From contig WION01000388.1 in the NCBI GenBank assembly GCA_015039365.1, forward strand, positions 1 through 49,287: a stretch of 49,287 nt of DNA, in the 5' to 3' direction. The position numbers were made by a program, and so were the translations under genes. The notes beneath the pieces are model-generated. The model was not told where the DNA came from, did not search any database, and saw only the letters and a program-made list of their open reading frames with translations. Below are positions 36,601-48,777 of this stretch, piece by piece. This stretch comes from Amanita rubescens. Its lineage: Eukaryota > Basidiomycota > Agaricomycetes > Agaricales > Amanitaceae. Position 1 is the first letter of the stretch. Each line of letters begins with the position of its first letter.

Positions 36601-38261
36601 AATGCTTGTCTTGTAGATCACTGAACTTCTCGGGCAAAGTTGGGGCATGCAGGTCAGCGTCCTCGTCCTTATCAACAAGATCATTAAAAGGTTTGTGTTC
36701 ACGGGATAGTGCAATTTCTTTGAGCTCCTTTGGTGACTTATTTGATATTTCAAGCGAATCAAGCATCGTGTTGAAATGCGCTTGCACCTTTTCAGCGAGA
36801 ATGCCAGATTTAGTGATAAAGATTTGTCTTATCCTCGTGGATCCTCCGCTGTTGTTTTGAGAGCCTCTTTCGATTTGCAACATCTTGTAAAGCATAGTAG
36901 TAGTTTTACTGCAACCGATGTAGACAGTAGGCACATATAAGGCACTAAAACATACCCTGTACCACTTCGGCCCAAAACATAGCATGATGACGGGTGCTCA
37001 ACAATCAGTTTCTCTTCAAGACTTGCCATAACGTCATGTGAATGACCGGGATAAATAAAGATTGCATTTAAATACTCACGAAACTTCGACCGGAAAAACG
37101 GCATCCAGGTCAGCAAATATGCCTTGTTTGATTAGCAGTGCTTCGTAGAAATGTACATGATCTGCTTACTGTGCAGAATTGCCTGTACGATTATAGGTCA
37201 GTCGTGTACAAATTGTTTGGGGTCACCCACTTGTGACAAGGGGACAAATTTTTGTAGTCTAGGTCATGGTTAAGCTACTCATTTGACCCACAGATAAAAC
37301 ATACTCCGAGATTGTTTGAAGCCACTGAACATTAGATATACAAGAATAACCACAAGGCTATGGGGCATACCTCGCGGTCTTGGACATTCTGGGGCACGTC
37401 GGCAATCAAAAACTTCTTAACCAGTTTTTTCGTCATTGGAGGGAAAACCGCAGGAATGAAATATCTTTGATCAGAGCTCTGGTCCAAGGGCACTCTGTTC
37501 CTGCACCTGAACGAGCCAGTTAAAGCCTAATGTTACTCAAACTGGGATAAAGTTAATACCTATCTTTATATACTTTGCCCTTGCTGGCTAACTGTTTTCC
37601 AACCACATTCCAAAATTCTCTCTTACTCTCCGTTGAGGAATATATACCATAAATCTTGATCGCTAAGATTGTTGCTTCATTAGATGAATCAGGAACTAAT
37701 TTATGTTCAGCATTTACCTTGCTTTTCCTAGACATAGATGTTTGTCAAGGTAACTCTGTGTTCGGTTTATCAATATACCTCATTCACTGTTTCTTGCAGA
37801 CAATCCACTTGGTACTGTGGGCAAGATTTTAAGAGCCAGGTCGCTAGGCTATGGATACCCAGCGACGCACGATCAAGTGATAACCGGACACAACTTTGGC
37901 TTCAAAAATTGGAACCACATCTTCGCCAGAATGGTTAATGGGACTTTGATTGTTAGAAGAGAAATCTCCTCTAGACAGGTCCCTAAAGTGGACTTTGTCA
38001 AGGCACGTTGCGCTGTAGTGTTGATGGGCTAACCGAATTTTCCTGACAATGTCCAAGAATATCTCTTTATCCCATCGTCGCCATCTACGGAGATCTTCGT
38101 CGGTGCGTCCAGATATCAAGATTTTCCACACCCCGAAGCTATTGATGGCTTCATGATATGACTCTTTGCTAAAGAGCAACAGTTATACAAGAGATATTAT
38201 GTCGTTTATTCCCTTACAGAATCGACGGTTTGAAGAGTCCCGCGTAACCGAACGCTTCCAT
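30693..38261 (-). CDS. TRANK1-like UvrD helicase/TPR/CCCH protein, copy B, N-terminally shortened
   Basis: This is the paralogue of copy A. The ATG at 38261 gives MEAFGYAGLFKPSIL, then a splice into KESYHEAINSFGVWKILISG (38179 leftwards). The residues in copy A between AGL and this exon are deleted. Later motifs are intact: Walker A GRSGTG/KTTTM split by an intron near 36900-36975; VDEAQDNLMIDAL near 35820-35858; GDTAQTISSGCSFRF near 35690-35745; LYVAITRAKKNLW near 34735-34775. TPR-like repeats (YFERKQYSEARSCFERASRS, GECFEAAEQYPQAAKAFYQG) lie at 34653-34069 and a CCCH finger at 33013-33075. The stop at 30693 follows a short Asp run and LYY. Both copies have conserved exon structure. Whether B makes a working protein without the N-terminal region is unknown, but the helicase core looks whole. 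Confidence 0.83.
33013..33075 (-). other. CCCH-like zinc finger in helicase copy B
   Basis: The motif reads CINFLVQGDC-RKPKGSC-TRAH, that is C-x8-C-x6-C-x3-H. It aligns with the copy A finger but with two extra residues between the second and third Cys. All four zinc ligands are kept. Confidence 0.6.
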
Positions 38262-38746
38262 GGCGCGAGAAGTCGGAGGACTCTGTAGGCGCCGTCACAC
38301 GAGTCATCCTTACTTTATAATTGTTTCGTTCAAAGGAAGCAAACAAGGTTCGGCCCTTGCTGCGCAAACTTTGGAAACGTGCTGTCACGCAGACCACCTT
38401 ACAATACATTCCCGGCCCTAGTACCAAATCGGAGGTGACTGGTGACCTTCAGTGGGCACTTAAGTTAACGTTATTGACAAATGGGAAGTCAGAAGACATG
38501 TTGGCTTGAGAAAACGGTATGCACTAGCCTTGCGCGCATCATGACAATACATTCAGCGCAGATTGACCTGCAGCACCACCAAAATTCGACTGAATGGCTG
38601 GTTGAATGGAAAATTAGGGTATTAATATGCAGTACGTACTGGCAAGATGGGACTGATGGATTATCTAATCAGCCTGCCCTTCCATGCCTCGTCGGCTGTT
38701 GTCTTTATTCTACTCTTTCTGCTGAATGCATTGAATAACATAGTAA
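38262..38746. other. Intergenic region between helicase copy B and ARP5
   Basis: About 485 bp, homologous in part to 23801-24046. It contains the conserved CTGTAGGCGCCGTCACACGA block just upstream of the copy B start and the ARP5 3' UTR. No gene is supported here. Confidence 0.5.
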
Positions 38747-41606
38747 TCACGATATGACTCCACCATTCCAATTCCCTCCCCACCACCTGCGAATCCTCTC
38801 TGCCCCATACTCTGCGTATTCCTCGCGTGTCACGACGATTGACGAGAAATTATCAGTCATACTAAACCTCGCCATTCCATGCCAGGGATCTAATGTAGGA
38901 TAAGTGGCACAATGAACTTGTAATGGCATTTCTGGCGGTAGGATTGGCCGCAGCATTGCCGTAAGACGTTGTATCAGGTTTTTGTATTGGCAAGGGCCTC
39001 CCGTCAAGAATATGTTCTATTCACGTTATCTGAGAAATAGACATGTGCTTTCCGAGATAGACGAACCTTCACCAATTTGCCCTTTTCTGCTTCGGAAAAT
39101 CGAGAGAGAATGTTTTGTATTACTTCGCCAAGTCCTGCAGAGTCTACCCCTGCCATGCTAGGTTTGAACCACGGCTCGCATGCTCTCCACCGTTCGACGT
39201 TGAGGTGAATTCGAGTGTTACCTGGGCAGGATCAATACAATGCAGTCAAAATGAGGCAAAGCAGCACCTTCTACATTCCCTTCCTCATAAGCTGGTTTGA
39301 ACGCTGTTAAGAGCGCTGAGCGGCGAGATATTATGGAGGCATGTGTTTGCTGCTTTGTGAATGTGGGATCATGTGCAAGTAGTTTCTGTTCGATAACCTG
39401 CAACTGACCCAAGTCCTCCTCTTCATCCGATGATACGGTAGTTGTATTCTTGACATGGTGATGGTTAGTTCAAAATTCCGTCAGAGGAGGTGGGACTGAC
39501 GATTTGGCGATAGATTGCCCAGTCGGCGTCATCAGCACCAAACGTATCCTCTATGAGAACTTAACGAAAAAGAGCGATACTGGGTATCAATAGACTTTAC
39601 CGTGGCCCGCTTTCCTCTTCTTTTTGGGTACTCGGTCGTCGGCGGCCAAGTTGGCGATGCTCTTCATTCTAGCTTGAGCTGCTGCGCTCTTACGATCACT
39701 CAAGGCGGCTTTCCTCCGCGTGCGTTCTTTGATCTTGTTCATGAGAGTCTACCGAAAATCTTCGTAAGGACTGCCATATATCAAGCCACGATAACATTAC
39801 TTCATGTTCCTGCCGCGTTCGTTGCGCCCAGCCTTGCAAGTCAGCCTCACGCTCCGCTTCTTCTCTCCTCTCTTCACGTTCTTTCTCCTCCCGTTCCTTC
39901 TCCTTTTCGCGTCGGGCTCGGGCCCGGGCTTCAAACCCAGCTTTCAAAAGTTTTTGCTTTTTCTTCTCTTTCAGACCTTCTTCATCGAGCTGATGGTTTA
40001 GCCAGTTAGTTTGCTATAATTGTAAAATATAAATGGATATACTTCAGCATCCGCGACATCTACAAGGGGAAAAGAAGGTTCTTCCTGCAAGGCCAAAGAA
40101 ATCAAGATTGAATTCTTCAAGTGGATGCTTAACATACACTGGGCTCTTCACCGTCGGCTTCTTTTTTCCTGAACTTTTTGAGATCATTCTCAAGTTTTTT
40201 GATAGTTTCGTCTATGCCAGCCTCGTCATCGAATCCCTCTTCTTGTAATTTGTTCTGCCAAAAGATCGGTTCGGTCTACAAGATAGCGAATGTCGACATA
40301 CTCACCATCCAATCACGTTTCCCTTCCTTACCTTTACTATCACGGATGTTTAATAAGTGTTGAAGGTCCTTTTCTTTCTGTTGCATCTACACGTCGCCAT
40401 ATGACTTCAAGGCTCTGAGGAAAAGTTGAGATAGTACTAATACCTTTTCTATTCTTGACTTGGCAGCCATTTCCTGTAATTTTTTCCCTTGTTCCTTCCT
40501 TTTCTCGGCAATGCGACTTAGCTCTTCCTCTGTTTTATCTTCGGCCACGGGCACAGAGAAAGGAAATTGGATAATTTTTTCAGAGGCTCGTAATTGTAAG
40601 GGGTCTTGAAGCATGCGCAACTGCACTTGGTAGTCTGTGGAAAAGTCACAAAAAGTATGTAGCATCCACTGTTGCAACATATCAGCAACTTGCACGTATA
40701 TAAGAGGAATTTACGTGCGGTGGATTGTTGCGGAGTAACACGGGTAGGGAAATTGGGATATTTGAGTTGAACGAGTTTCAAAAGATAGTCAGAGGCTTGT
40801 GAGCCACCCCAAGGTATCCTGTCGTGGTAAGTCAGGCACATTCAAGTAGCACTAGTAAAGTTGAACCTTTTAGCATGACTTAGGATACCTTTCCCCTTAA
40901 GTATTGGTATTACAGATGTTGATGCCGTATTAAACGAAAGCACCAGGCCATCAGTTGTGAATGGAACTGGCGTAGTCTTATCTGTGTTGTTCTGGTAGAA
41001 CGACATGATTCCGTCGACACAATATGCCAAAGAAGGTACAGAGTACAATTCAAACAAAAGTTCAGACGTTACTGGGCAGTTGGATTAGCTGAATCGTTGT
41101 AGAAAATGAATAGTCCGTACGAGCTCTTGAGTGCAAAGGAGTGCACAACCTTTCGGTCATTAAAATGGGATGGTCCACGGAGGGAGTATCTATACCGAGC
41201 TTTATGAAAGCATAGTCTAGAACATTTTCCTTGTGATTTGTATTGAATCTACTGTTATTAAGAATAAAAGGAGAGAGACGCGCACGAGGGCATCAAAGTT
41301 GAGTAAGATGTCGCCTTCCCATGGAGTTCGGGTTTGACCCTTGGCACCATTTTCTGCGTCTATTGCTTCGCCGAAGAGGAGGAGAAGCTTGTTATTCCTG
41401 CGCTCCTTGTACTTGGCTACGGCATTGATTCCTACATACGGGGAGGAAGCGGTGGCGAAACCCCAGCGAAAGGAGGAGGAACCGTTGTCAATGACGATTG
41501 GAGTGTGGGTTGAGCGATGTGTGTCGTAGGAGATGTCAGGGAAAGGGGAAGGGGAGGGTAGAGGGAGGGCGGGGAGGCGGAAGACATGCGAGTCCATGTG
41601 GGGCAT
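38747..41606 (-). CDS. ARP5: Actin-related protein Arp5 (INO80 chromatin-remodelling complex)
   Basis: Arp5 is a nuclear actin-like subunit of the INO80 remodeller. The ATG at 41606 gives MPHMDSHVFRLPALPLP and the first actin subdomain: PIVIDNGSSSFRWGFA, EAIDAENGAKGQTRTPWEGD. Next exons read LLFELYSVPSLAYCVDGIMS, FTTDGLVLSFNT, IPWGGSQASDYLLKLVQLKY, then the charged insertion typical of Arp5 (EKRKEQGKKLQEMAAKSR at about 40450-40560; RREKEKEREEKEREERREE at about 39840-39930). The C-terminal actin fold reads VIQNILSRFSEAEKG, TGGPCQYKNLIQRL, LRPILPPEMPLQV, SIVVTREEYAEYGAERIRRW and ends WWGGNWNGG near the stop at 38747. About ten short introns are present. The start is 39 bp from that of NUP93. 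Confidence 0.88.
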
Positions 41607-41645
41607 CACTTAACTACAGTGTCACGCGTTCACGTTCTTTCAGCC
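41607..41645. promoter_or_regulatory. 39-bp divergent intergenic region of ARP5 and NUP93
   Basis: The start codons of the two head-to-head genes are only 39 bp apart, so any shared promoter or 5' UTR sequence must extend into the opposing coding regions. The spacer contains CACGCGTTCACG but no clear TATA box. Confidence 0.5.
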
Positions 41646-44600
41646 ATGGCAGACCTCTCTTCGCTCCTCACCGCCTCTAAAAACCTCACCTCACATCTCT
41701 CTCGGCCCGACCTTCCGTCTGTACAACTCTCGCTAGACCAGATCGAGGCTCAGTCTCGTCGTCTTGTTTCCCGCCTTCCACCCAGTGACACAGATCGCGC
41801 GTATGTCCTCTCTCTTCACTCCCCGCTTCCTCTCTCTCTCTAAAACTTCTTCCCAAAAAGTAACTATCTGCTTGCTCAAGCACGCGTAGATGCCCCTGCC
41901 CTCTCAAGCTCAATAGCCCATCTCAACACCTCAACTATATTCACCCCTTTGCAGCCTCTGCAAGATACAGATGTAGCTGGTTTTCTTCGCCACGCTCACG
42001 AACAGAATCTCATATCCACAATCGAAGAGGGAAGGAGGGAAACACAAGATGACTTTTATAGAATGCTAGAGGACCGCGCCCATCGTGACTGGGAAGCCAA
42101 GAAACGACGCGTCTTTGAAGAGCTCGGTGTTCGTGTTACTGCAGACAGTCGAGCTTTGGTAGAGCTGAAGCAGAGCTCACATTCAAGAAGCGCCTTGATG
42201 GCGAGTGTCTCTCCGAGTATTACACTGCAAATGCAGAGTAAAATGATGGCATACGATCGCGTCGTTTCCGAGCTCAATAGTGCAAGGCTCCGAGGCACAT
42301 CATTTCCTATTGTCCATGCATTGATCGAGGCTTCCCTTGCTGTGGCCCCTGACGTGCGTTTCTTTCTTCCCATGCATATTCAGTTAACAAAATCCCTCAG
42401 TCAAGATCAATGCAAATGACTCAAAATTTCCATGTACTTGCAAAAATCGCACAAGAACCGCCCTATTTACCTCCTATTGAACACGCAGGTGCACATGTAC
42501 TGAATGCGCCATTGTTTGAGCGCAAATATGCTCGAGTTTATCTGGGGGACCCGGAGTCGCGTGAAGCCGCTGTTCTCAGGCGACAAATCGCCAAGGGCGC
42601 TCGGGAGGCCCTTGAGGAGCAGTACTGGGACATTTTAGAAAGAACCCTGCAAGCAAGACCAACAGAAGCCAGACTCGGAGGTGATCCGAGCGTGTCAAAT
42701 AAAGTGCGAGCTTTCTTGCTGGTTCGCTACTATAGGAACGGGGAGTGGGAGGATCGCATTGAGGTAGGTGATGCTTATGTTGACCAATGAGTGCCCTAAG
42801 TCTCTGCATCTATTAGTTGGTCGCAGGACAACCATTATGGGCCCGCCTCTATTATCTAATACGTACCGGTCATGTCCAAGAAGCTCTGGATGAGGCATTG
42901 AAATTTCAACAAGCAATTGAACATCGTGAAACGAGCTTCGTCAGTCATTTCAGAGCGTGGATTGAGTCTACGGATCGGAAGTAATGCTTCAACCCTTTGC
43001 TTAGCTGCGGTTTATTGAATTGGCTCTAGGCTCCCCAAACCACATAGAGACCATCTCCAAGCAATTTACAATGCTCATATGCTACATTCATCAACTGCCG
43101 ACCCTTTCAAACTTGCTTTATATAAGCTGATGGGAAGACTGGAATCATCCCGTCGTAATGTGCCCCATGTAACAACGACGACTGAGGACTGGCTATGGTT
43201 CCAGCTTGCTATGGTATGTCAAATTTTGTATGCCTATTTTGTATTAATATTATTGTAGGTGGACGAAGAGGAAGAGGGTGGACTCAGAGGCCTTGCAGAC
43301 GTCTTCTTGAGCTACGGTGAACGGCATTTCGAAGGCCCGCCTAACCGTCAGGACTCCAGAAAAGGTGTCTGGGCAGGCGTATTGCTCATGTGCGGACAGT
43401 TCGAGCGGGTGAGTTATTTAACGCATGTGGAAGCCATGTTTTTTGACATATTACAGGCGGTGTCTGCACTTTGGGAACATCAAGAGTCGGAAGTTGAAGC
43501 AGTACACCTTGCCGTCGCTCTCGCTTATCATGGTCTTCTACGTGTTCCTTCACGCGCCGAAAGTTCAGATATGACGCCTTGTATGTCTGCTAGCAGTTCA
43601 TACGAGTATCACTGATCACGTTGAACAGTGACTTTGTCGCCTGCGTCCCCTCCCGCACTCAGCTTATCAACTTTGATTTGGCGGTACATCCGCCAGTTTG
43701 TAAAAATGGATGCGAAAGAAGCACTTCAGTACGTGTACTGTGTGTGTCTTTCTGCAGATCAAGCAGAAGGAGTCGGTCGGGAACAAGTTGAAACAGCCTG
43801 GGAGCTTGTCAGGCGTATCATCGTTCTTAGCAATAGTGGGCCTGCCTGGGAAGAGCTTGTGGGAGGCTTTAGACCTGATGGCTCTCGATTCGTAAGCCTG
43901 TTTCATTGAGGGCTAGAAGTTTACTAATTGCGTCGAAAAGAACGGGATTATTGAGCATGGGGTTTCGCTGCTCCACCTAGAAGACAGTAAACAGTTCAAC
44001 GAGCAAATTTTAATTCGCGCCGCTAAGAATTCAGAAGAAAATGACCGCATAGCTGAGGCCATCAAACTTTATAATCTTGCTGGTGACTACTCCACCGTGG
44101 TGTCATGTCTTGCTCATGCACTTGGTAACACGATTGCACAACCAACACCGGATGAAAAGGCCCGTGGTATCGAAAAGACAGCGGCCGATATTATATGGCA
44201 CTATGAAAGGACCAATAGGGCAGTTGGGAAGGATCGCGATGCCGTTGTCAGGTTGCTTAAAATAAGAGAGGCGATGAATGCCAATAATGTTGCCAGACCA
44301 GAGGTTGCTCTTGACGTATGGAAGTGTGCTTTGGCCCAAAACGTTTATGCTAACGCATTCTTCCGCAGATTATGGAATCAACAGATCTTATTCCCCTCAG
44401 TGGCGAAGTTGCAAAGATCACGAAGCGTGCTGAAGAATTCAAAGAGCTGCATGATGCTTTGCAACGTAATTTACATGTCTATCTGCAGCTCACAATGGAT
44501 GCACTGGCTGGTGCCCATCAAAAAATCAAGTCATCAGTAGTACCTGAGACAACGCGCCAAATGGTGAGCATCAACATTGTCTGCGGTATCGGTACTCAGT

Positions 44601-44734
44601 ATTCCTCTCAGACGCTGGTAAATGTCAGGAAGAAATCAAGGTCCCTGATGGTGTTTGCTGGAATTCTGAAGTACAGGATGTCACCAGACATCTATTCATA
44701 CTTGGCAAGACTAGACGTCGAGATCGCTCTCTAA
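41646..44734 (+). CDS. NIC96: Nucleoporin Nup93/Nic96
   Basis: Nup93/Nic96 is a scaffold protein of the inner ring of the nuclear pore. The ATG at 41646 starts MADLSSLLTASKNLTSHL. The exons, joined in frame, read AHLNTSTIFTPLQPLQDTDV (anchor region), HAHEQNLISTIEEGRRE, DRAHRDWEAKKRRVFEELG, then the helical solenoid: PLFERKYARVYLGDPE, FLLVRYYRNGEWEDRIE, QPLWARLYYLIRTGHVQEAL, TTEDWLWFQLAMVDEEEEGG, GVWAGVLLMCGQFERAV, HLAVALAYHGLLRVP, AEAIKLYNLAGDYSTVVSC and GILKYRMSPDIYSYLARLD to the stop at 44734. About nine introns of 45-60 nt follow GT...AG and no frame break was seen, which makes this a useful quality control for the assembly. It converges with SMN, leaving 80 bp between stops. Confidence 0.9.
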
Positions 44735-44814
44735 AGAGCATCAATTTTTCCCCTGTCGTAATGTATTGTAATGTCTGTATATGTTTCGCGTGTCCGCAGC
44801 GATCGTCAACACCG

Positions 44815-45621
44815 CTACGTTGCTTCTTGATCGTCCTCGACTTGTGTGCCTTCCTCAGCTTCTTGTTCAATTTCCGTATCTTGTCCTGTATACTCCGTTT
44901 GGGTTTGTCTGCGAGACTGGGGGGGACGTCAGACCTCTACATAAAAACATAAACGAGACCATATTATCTTACATGATAAATAGCTGTCCAATAACCTGTC
45001 CAATACATTGCATTCATGGCATGCGAGAATGCTTCGTCTTGGCTTATCGCTCCAATATCTATCCCAGTGATTGACAGCGGTAACCCCGAAGATGTTTCTA
45101 AGCTCGGGTCGTATGTCGGAACATATGTGTCGAAATCAAGTGGTTTTGAATTGTCTTCTGCGTCGTTGTTATCGACAGCGTCGTCAACGGAGGCAGAAGG
45201 TACTGACATTGGCTTTTTCGCTTTGGGATGAGGAGGGACGTTATACCATCTGCGTGGAAGTCAATGCTTATTTTGTTGCACGTTCATGGGTTATAACCTA
45301 CAATGGTGCTTTATGGACAGGATCCGACTTCCAACCTTTATCAGGTCCATTAAGTGCTTCGTATTCCTCCGCAGCGGCATTCCACGCCTCAATTAACGCA
45401 GAATCATCCCAAATTTCTTCATGAGTAAGCTCCCGGCTTTTCTCGAACTTGACTCCGTTATGCATTGGCTTGGTCTGTCCTGTTAACATTTTGGATGAAG
45501 TTGTCTCCGAGTCAGCGAGCTTGCTTTTCTTCGAGATATGGCCGTTAAAACCTGTTGCAATACCAGCAGATGTATTCGTGACTGGGGGTGAGATATCGGC
45601 GTAAGATACGAGTTGCCTCAT
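44815..45621 (-). CDS. Survival motor neuron (SMN)-like protein
   Basis: SMN organises assembly of spliceosomal Sm rings. Exons 45621-45302, 45249-44973 and 44916-44815 give 232 residues. The N-terminus starts MRQLVSYADISPPV. The Gemin2-binding helix is EIWDDSALIEAWNAAAEEYE, followed by GWKSDPVHKAPLWYNVPPHP. The YG-box-like oligomerisation helix is AMNAMYWTGYWTAIYH just before the last intron, and the tail is acidic (EQEAEEGTQVEDDQEAT). No Tudor domain is present, as is usual for fungal SMN proteins. The acceptor at 44917 was chosen because the alternatives stop at once. Upstream, the F-box gene ends 67 bp away on the same strand. Confidence 0.82.
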
Positions 45622-45688
45622 TTATGGGACGTGATGGTCAAGAGGTCAATATGTACATAAGAAATATATATAGTACTACATAATGTGT

Positions 45689-46541
45689 CTATGTGTAGTA
45701 CCATTCGGATGAGGGCTCTACCCATCCTCCCTTATCCCGCACTCCTGAACTCCCCAGTTTGAGCTTAGTCTTCGCCTTACGTCCACCTAACTCTTTATAC
45801 ATTTCCCTCATTTCCTGTTTCCCCGGTTTGATTCCACTTTCCGCTTCCAATTTCCATTGTTCTTCCCTGATCTCCCGAGGGGTCTGATAACCGGATCGGC
45901 TCGCTGATTGAGTGCCTGAGGCCCTAGAAAACACAGGCGGCGTCCTTTCGCCTAATGATTTGAGATGGATGACACGCTATTTCGACCAGAATGAGAAGAA
46001 TTGTTTTACGTATGACAGGACTCTACTCACCCAATTCTGCTTCGATTCGCGCTTGGTCCACTTGCCAGGAGGTAAGCTTGTGTCAACAAAATGCTCTCTC
46101 CTGTAGTGTTGAAACCAAACTGCAGATGCTCTTCAATAAAACGACAAAAAAAGATGACCATGGTACTTTCCATAGTTTAGGGTCTGGCTGCGCCACCACT
46201 TTCTACATACTAGCGTGCACTTTGCAAGATCGGATAAAGAAAGATATGCGAACGCGCGCTGGCAAACTTCCGTAGGGAGTAGCCGCAGCGGATCGCGGCG
46301 AGATGTTGATTGCAGGCCACGTAACTGGCGCAATGAAATGTTCGCTCGGGTTGGGGAGGATGGTCTGGTTGGAAACGGGGAACCAGGTGTAGAGGTCTAC
46401 GAAATTTTAGGGGATAAAAGGTGACCTCGCCCGTAAGACACTCACAACATTGATCCAGTCGTCGTCAGAGTCAATGTTGTCTGGGTGGTGACCGGCGCGA
46501 GCCTCAGAGTTCGATTTCAAAAGGTCTTGTAGGAGACTCAT
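45689..46541 (-). CDS. F-box protein
   Basis: F-box proteins link substrates to SCF ubiquitin ligases through Skp1. The ATG at 46541 gives MSLLQDLLKSNSEARAGHHP and an acidic SDDDWINV. After an intron come TSRRDPLRLLPTEVCQRAFA, YLSLSDLAKCTLVCRKWW (the F-box) and TLNY. Further exons read HYRREHFVDTSLPPGKWTKR, then ERTPPVFSRASG, GYQTPREIREEQWKLEAESG, KQEMREMYKELGGRKAK and the end GGWVEPSSEWYYT at 45689. The frame is clean except for one G too few at the donor after KQNW (GGG where GGGG would fit). The conserved C-terminal segment seems particular to fungal members; no partner is known to me. Confidence 0.75.
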
Positions 46542-46610
46542 GGTAGTAATGATTAATGATTAATGATTAGAAAACTAAACATAGAGATTACTGGCGCTGA
46601 CGTGCTGACG

Positions 46611-48038
<1,428 letters not shown>

Positions 48039-48777
48039 TGCGTTCTATTATCTAAGTTATTGAATCCGATTTGACGGAACAAGGTGCACTTTAACAGTAA
48101 CACTAAAACATCCGCGGCATCTCAATTTTGAAAGGTACAATTTCAATGCAAATAAGGATATCAGTGTCTAAGGAGGTCCAAAGTTATTGCGTGATTATAG
48201 CCTTTAAATTTCTAGAGGGATATTACCCCGGATACCGTCCAGGAGTCAAGTCCACACCTTTTCACAGTTAGAAAGGAAATTAGAAAGAGATCACATCATG
48301 ACCTCGTTAGTCCCAATTTGCCAATGCATTGACTTCAGATTCAACTCAAGAAGTTCAAACTTTGCATTTACATTTCGTAGTTTCGACATAGAAAAGAACA
48401 CACATGCTTCTGAACTACCAAATTGGAATCCGACAACGCTTGACACACTTTCTGTTCGTAGCTTATCTTGCTCGGTGTCTTTTCACTGGATACCTTACTG
48501 ATGGGCGATGGATTCAAGTGGAAATTCGTGCGCGTTGCAGGATTCAACGATCGGGTCAGAGGAGAGGAAGGGGATTAGCTCTACGAACTGATGCTGCTCA
48601 TATAAGGGATATTTTTCCGTTTTAATAAATGGGAGAGTCATTATCATGATAATTGTACAATCTGATTACACTGAAATACAACATACCTCGAAAAGAGATG
48701 TTGCTTGCCTGATCTGGCAAATGCCGTACGTCAAATTAAATCAATTTGATCACCCGCTGATTGACCACCGCAGTATT
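48039..48777. other. Intergenic stretch, no supported gene
   Basis: About 740 bp lie between NAA38 and ADE16/17. Plus-strand ORFs at 48298-48501 and 48404-48625 overlap in different frames and show no domain. It is likely NAA38 3' UTR plus the ADE promoter. Confidence 0.45.

Larger units (their letters stand above)
30693..39110. repeat. Segmental duplication, copy B (helicase gene plus ARP5 3' part)
   Basis: This is the direct-repeat partner of 15471-24270. It contains the second helicase gene, its upstream DNA and the 3' exons of the intact ARP5 gene. Relative to copy A it lacks about 820 bp near the helicase start and retains about 360 bp more between the helicase start and the ARP5 homology. 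Confidence 0.88.

Noticed and set aside
30693..38261. Calling copy B a pseudogene
   Set aside because: The 5' deletion keeps frame and donor phase, and all helicase motifs and later exons remain open, so decay is not shown.
39602..40009. Plus-strand ORF rich in Leu/Phe/Ser
   Set aside because: It is the antisense of the charged Glu/Arg insertion of ARP5.
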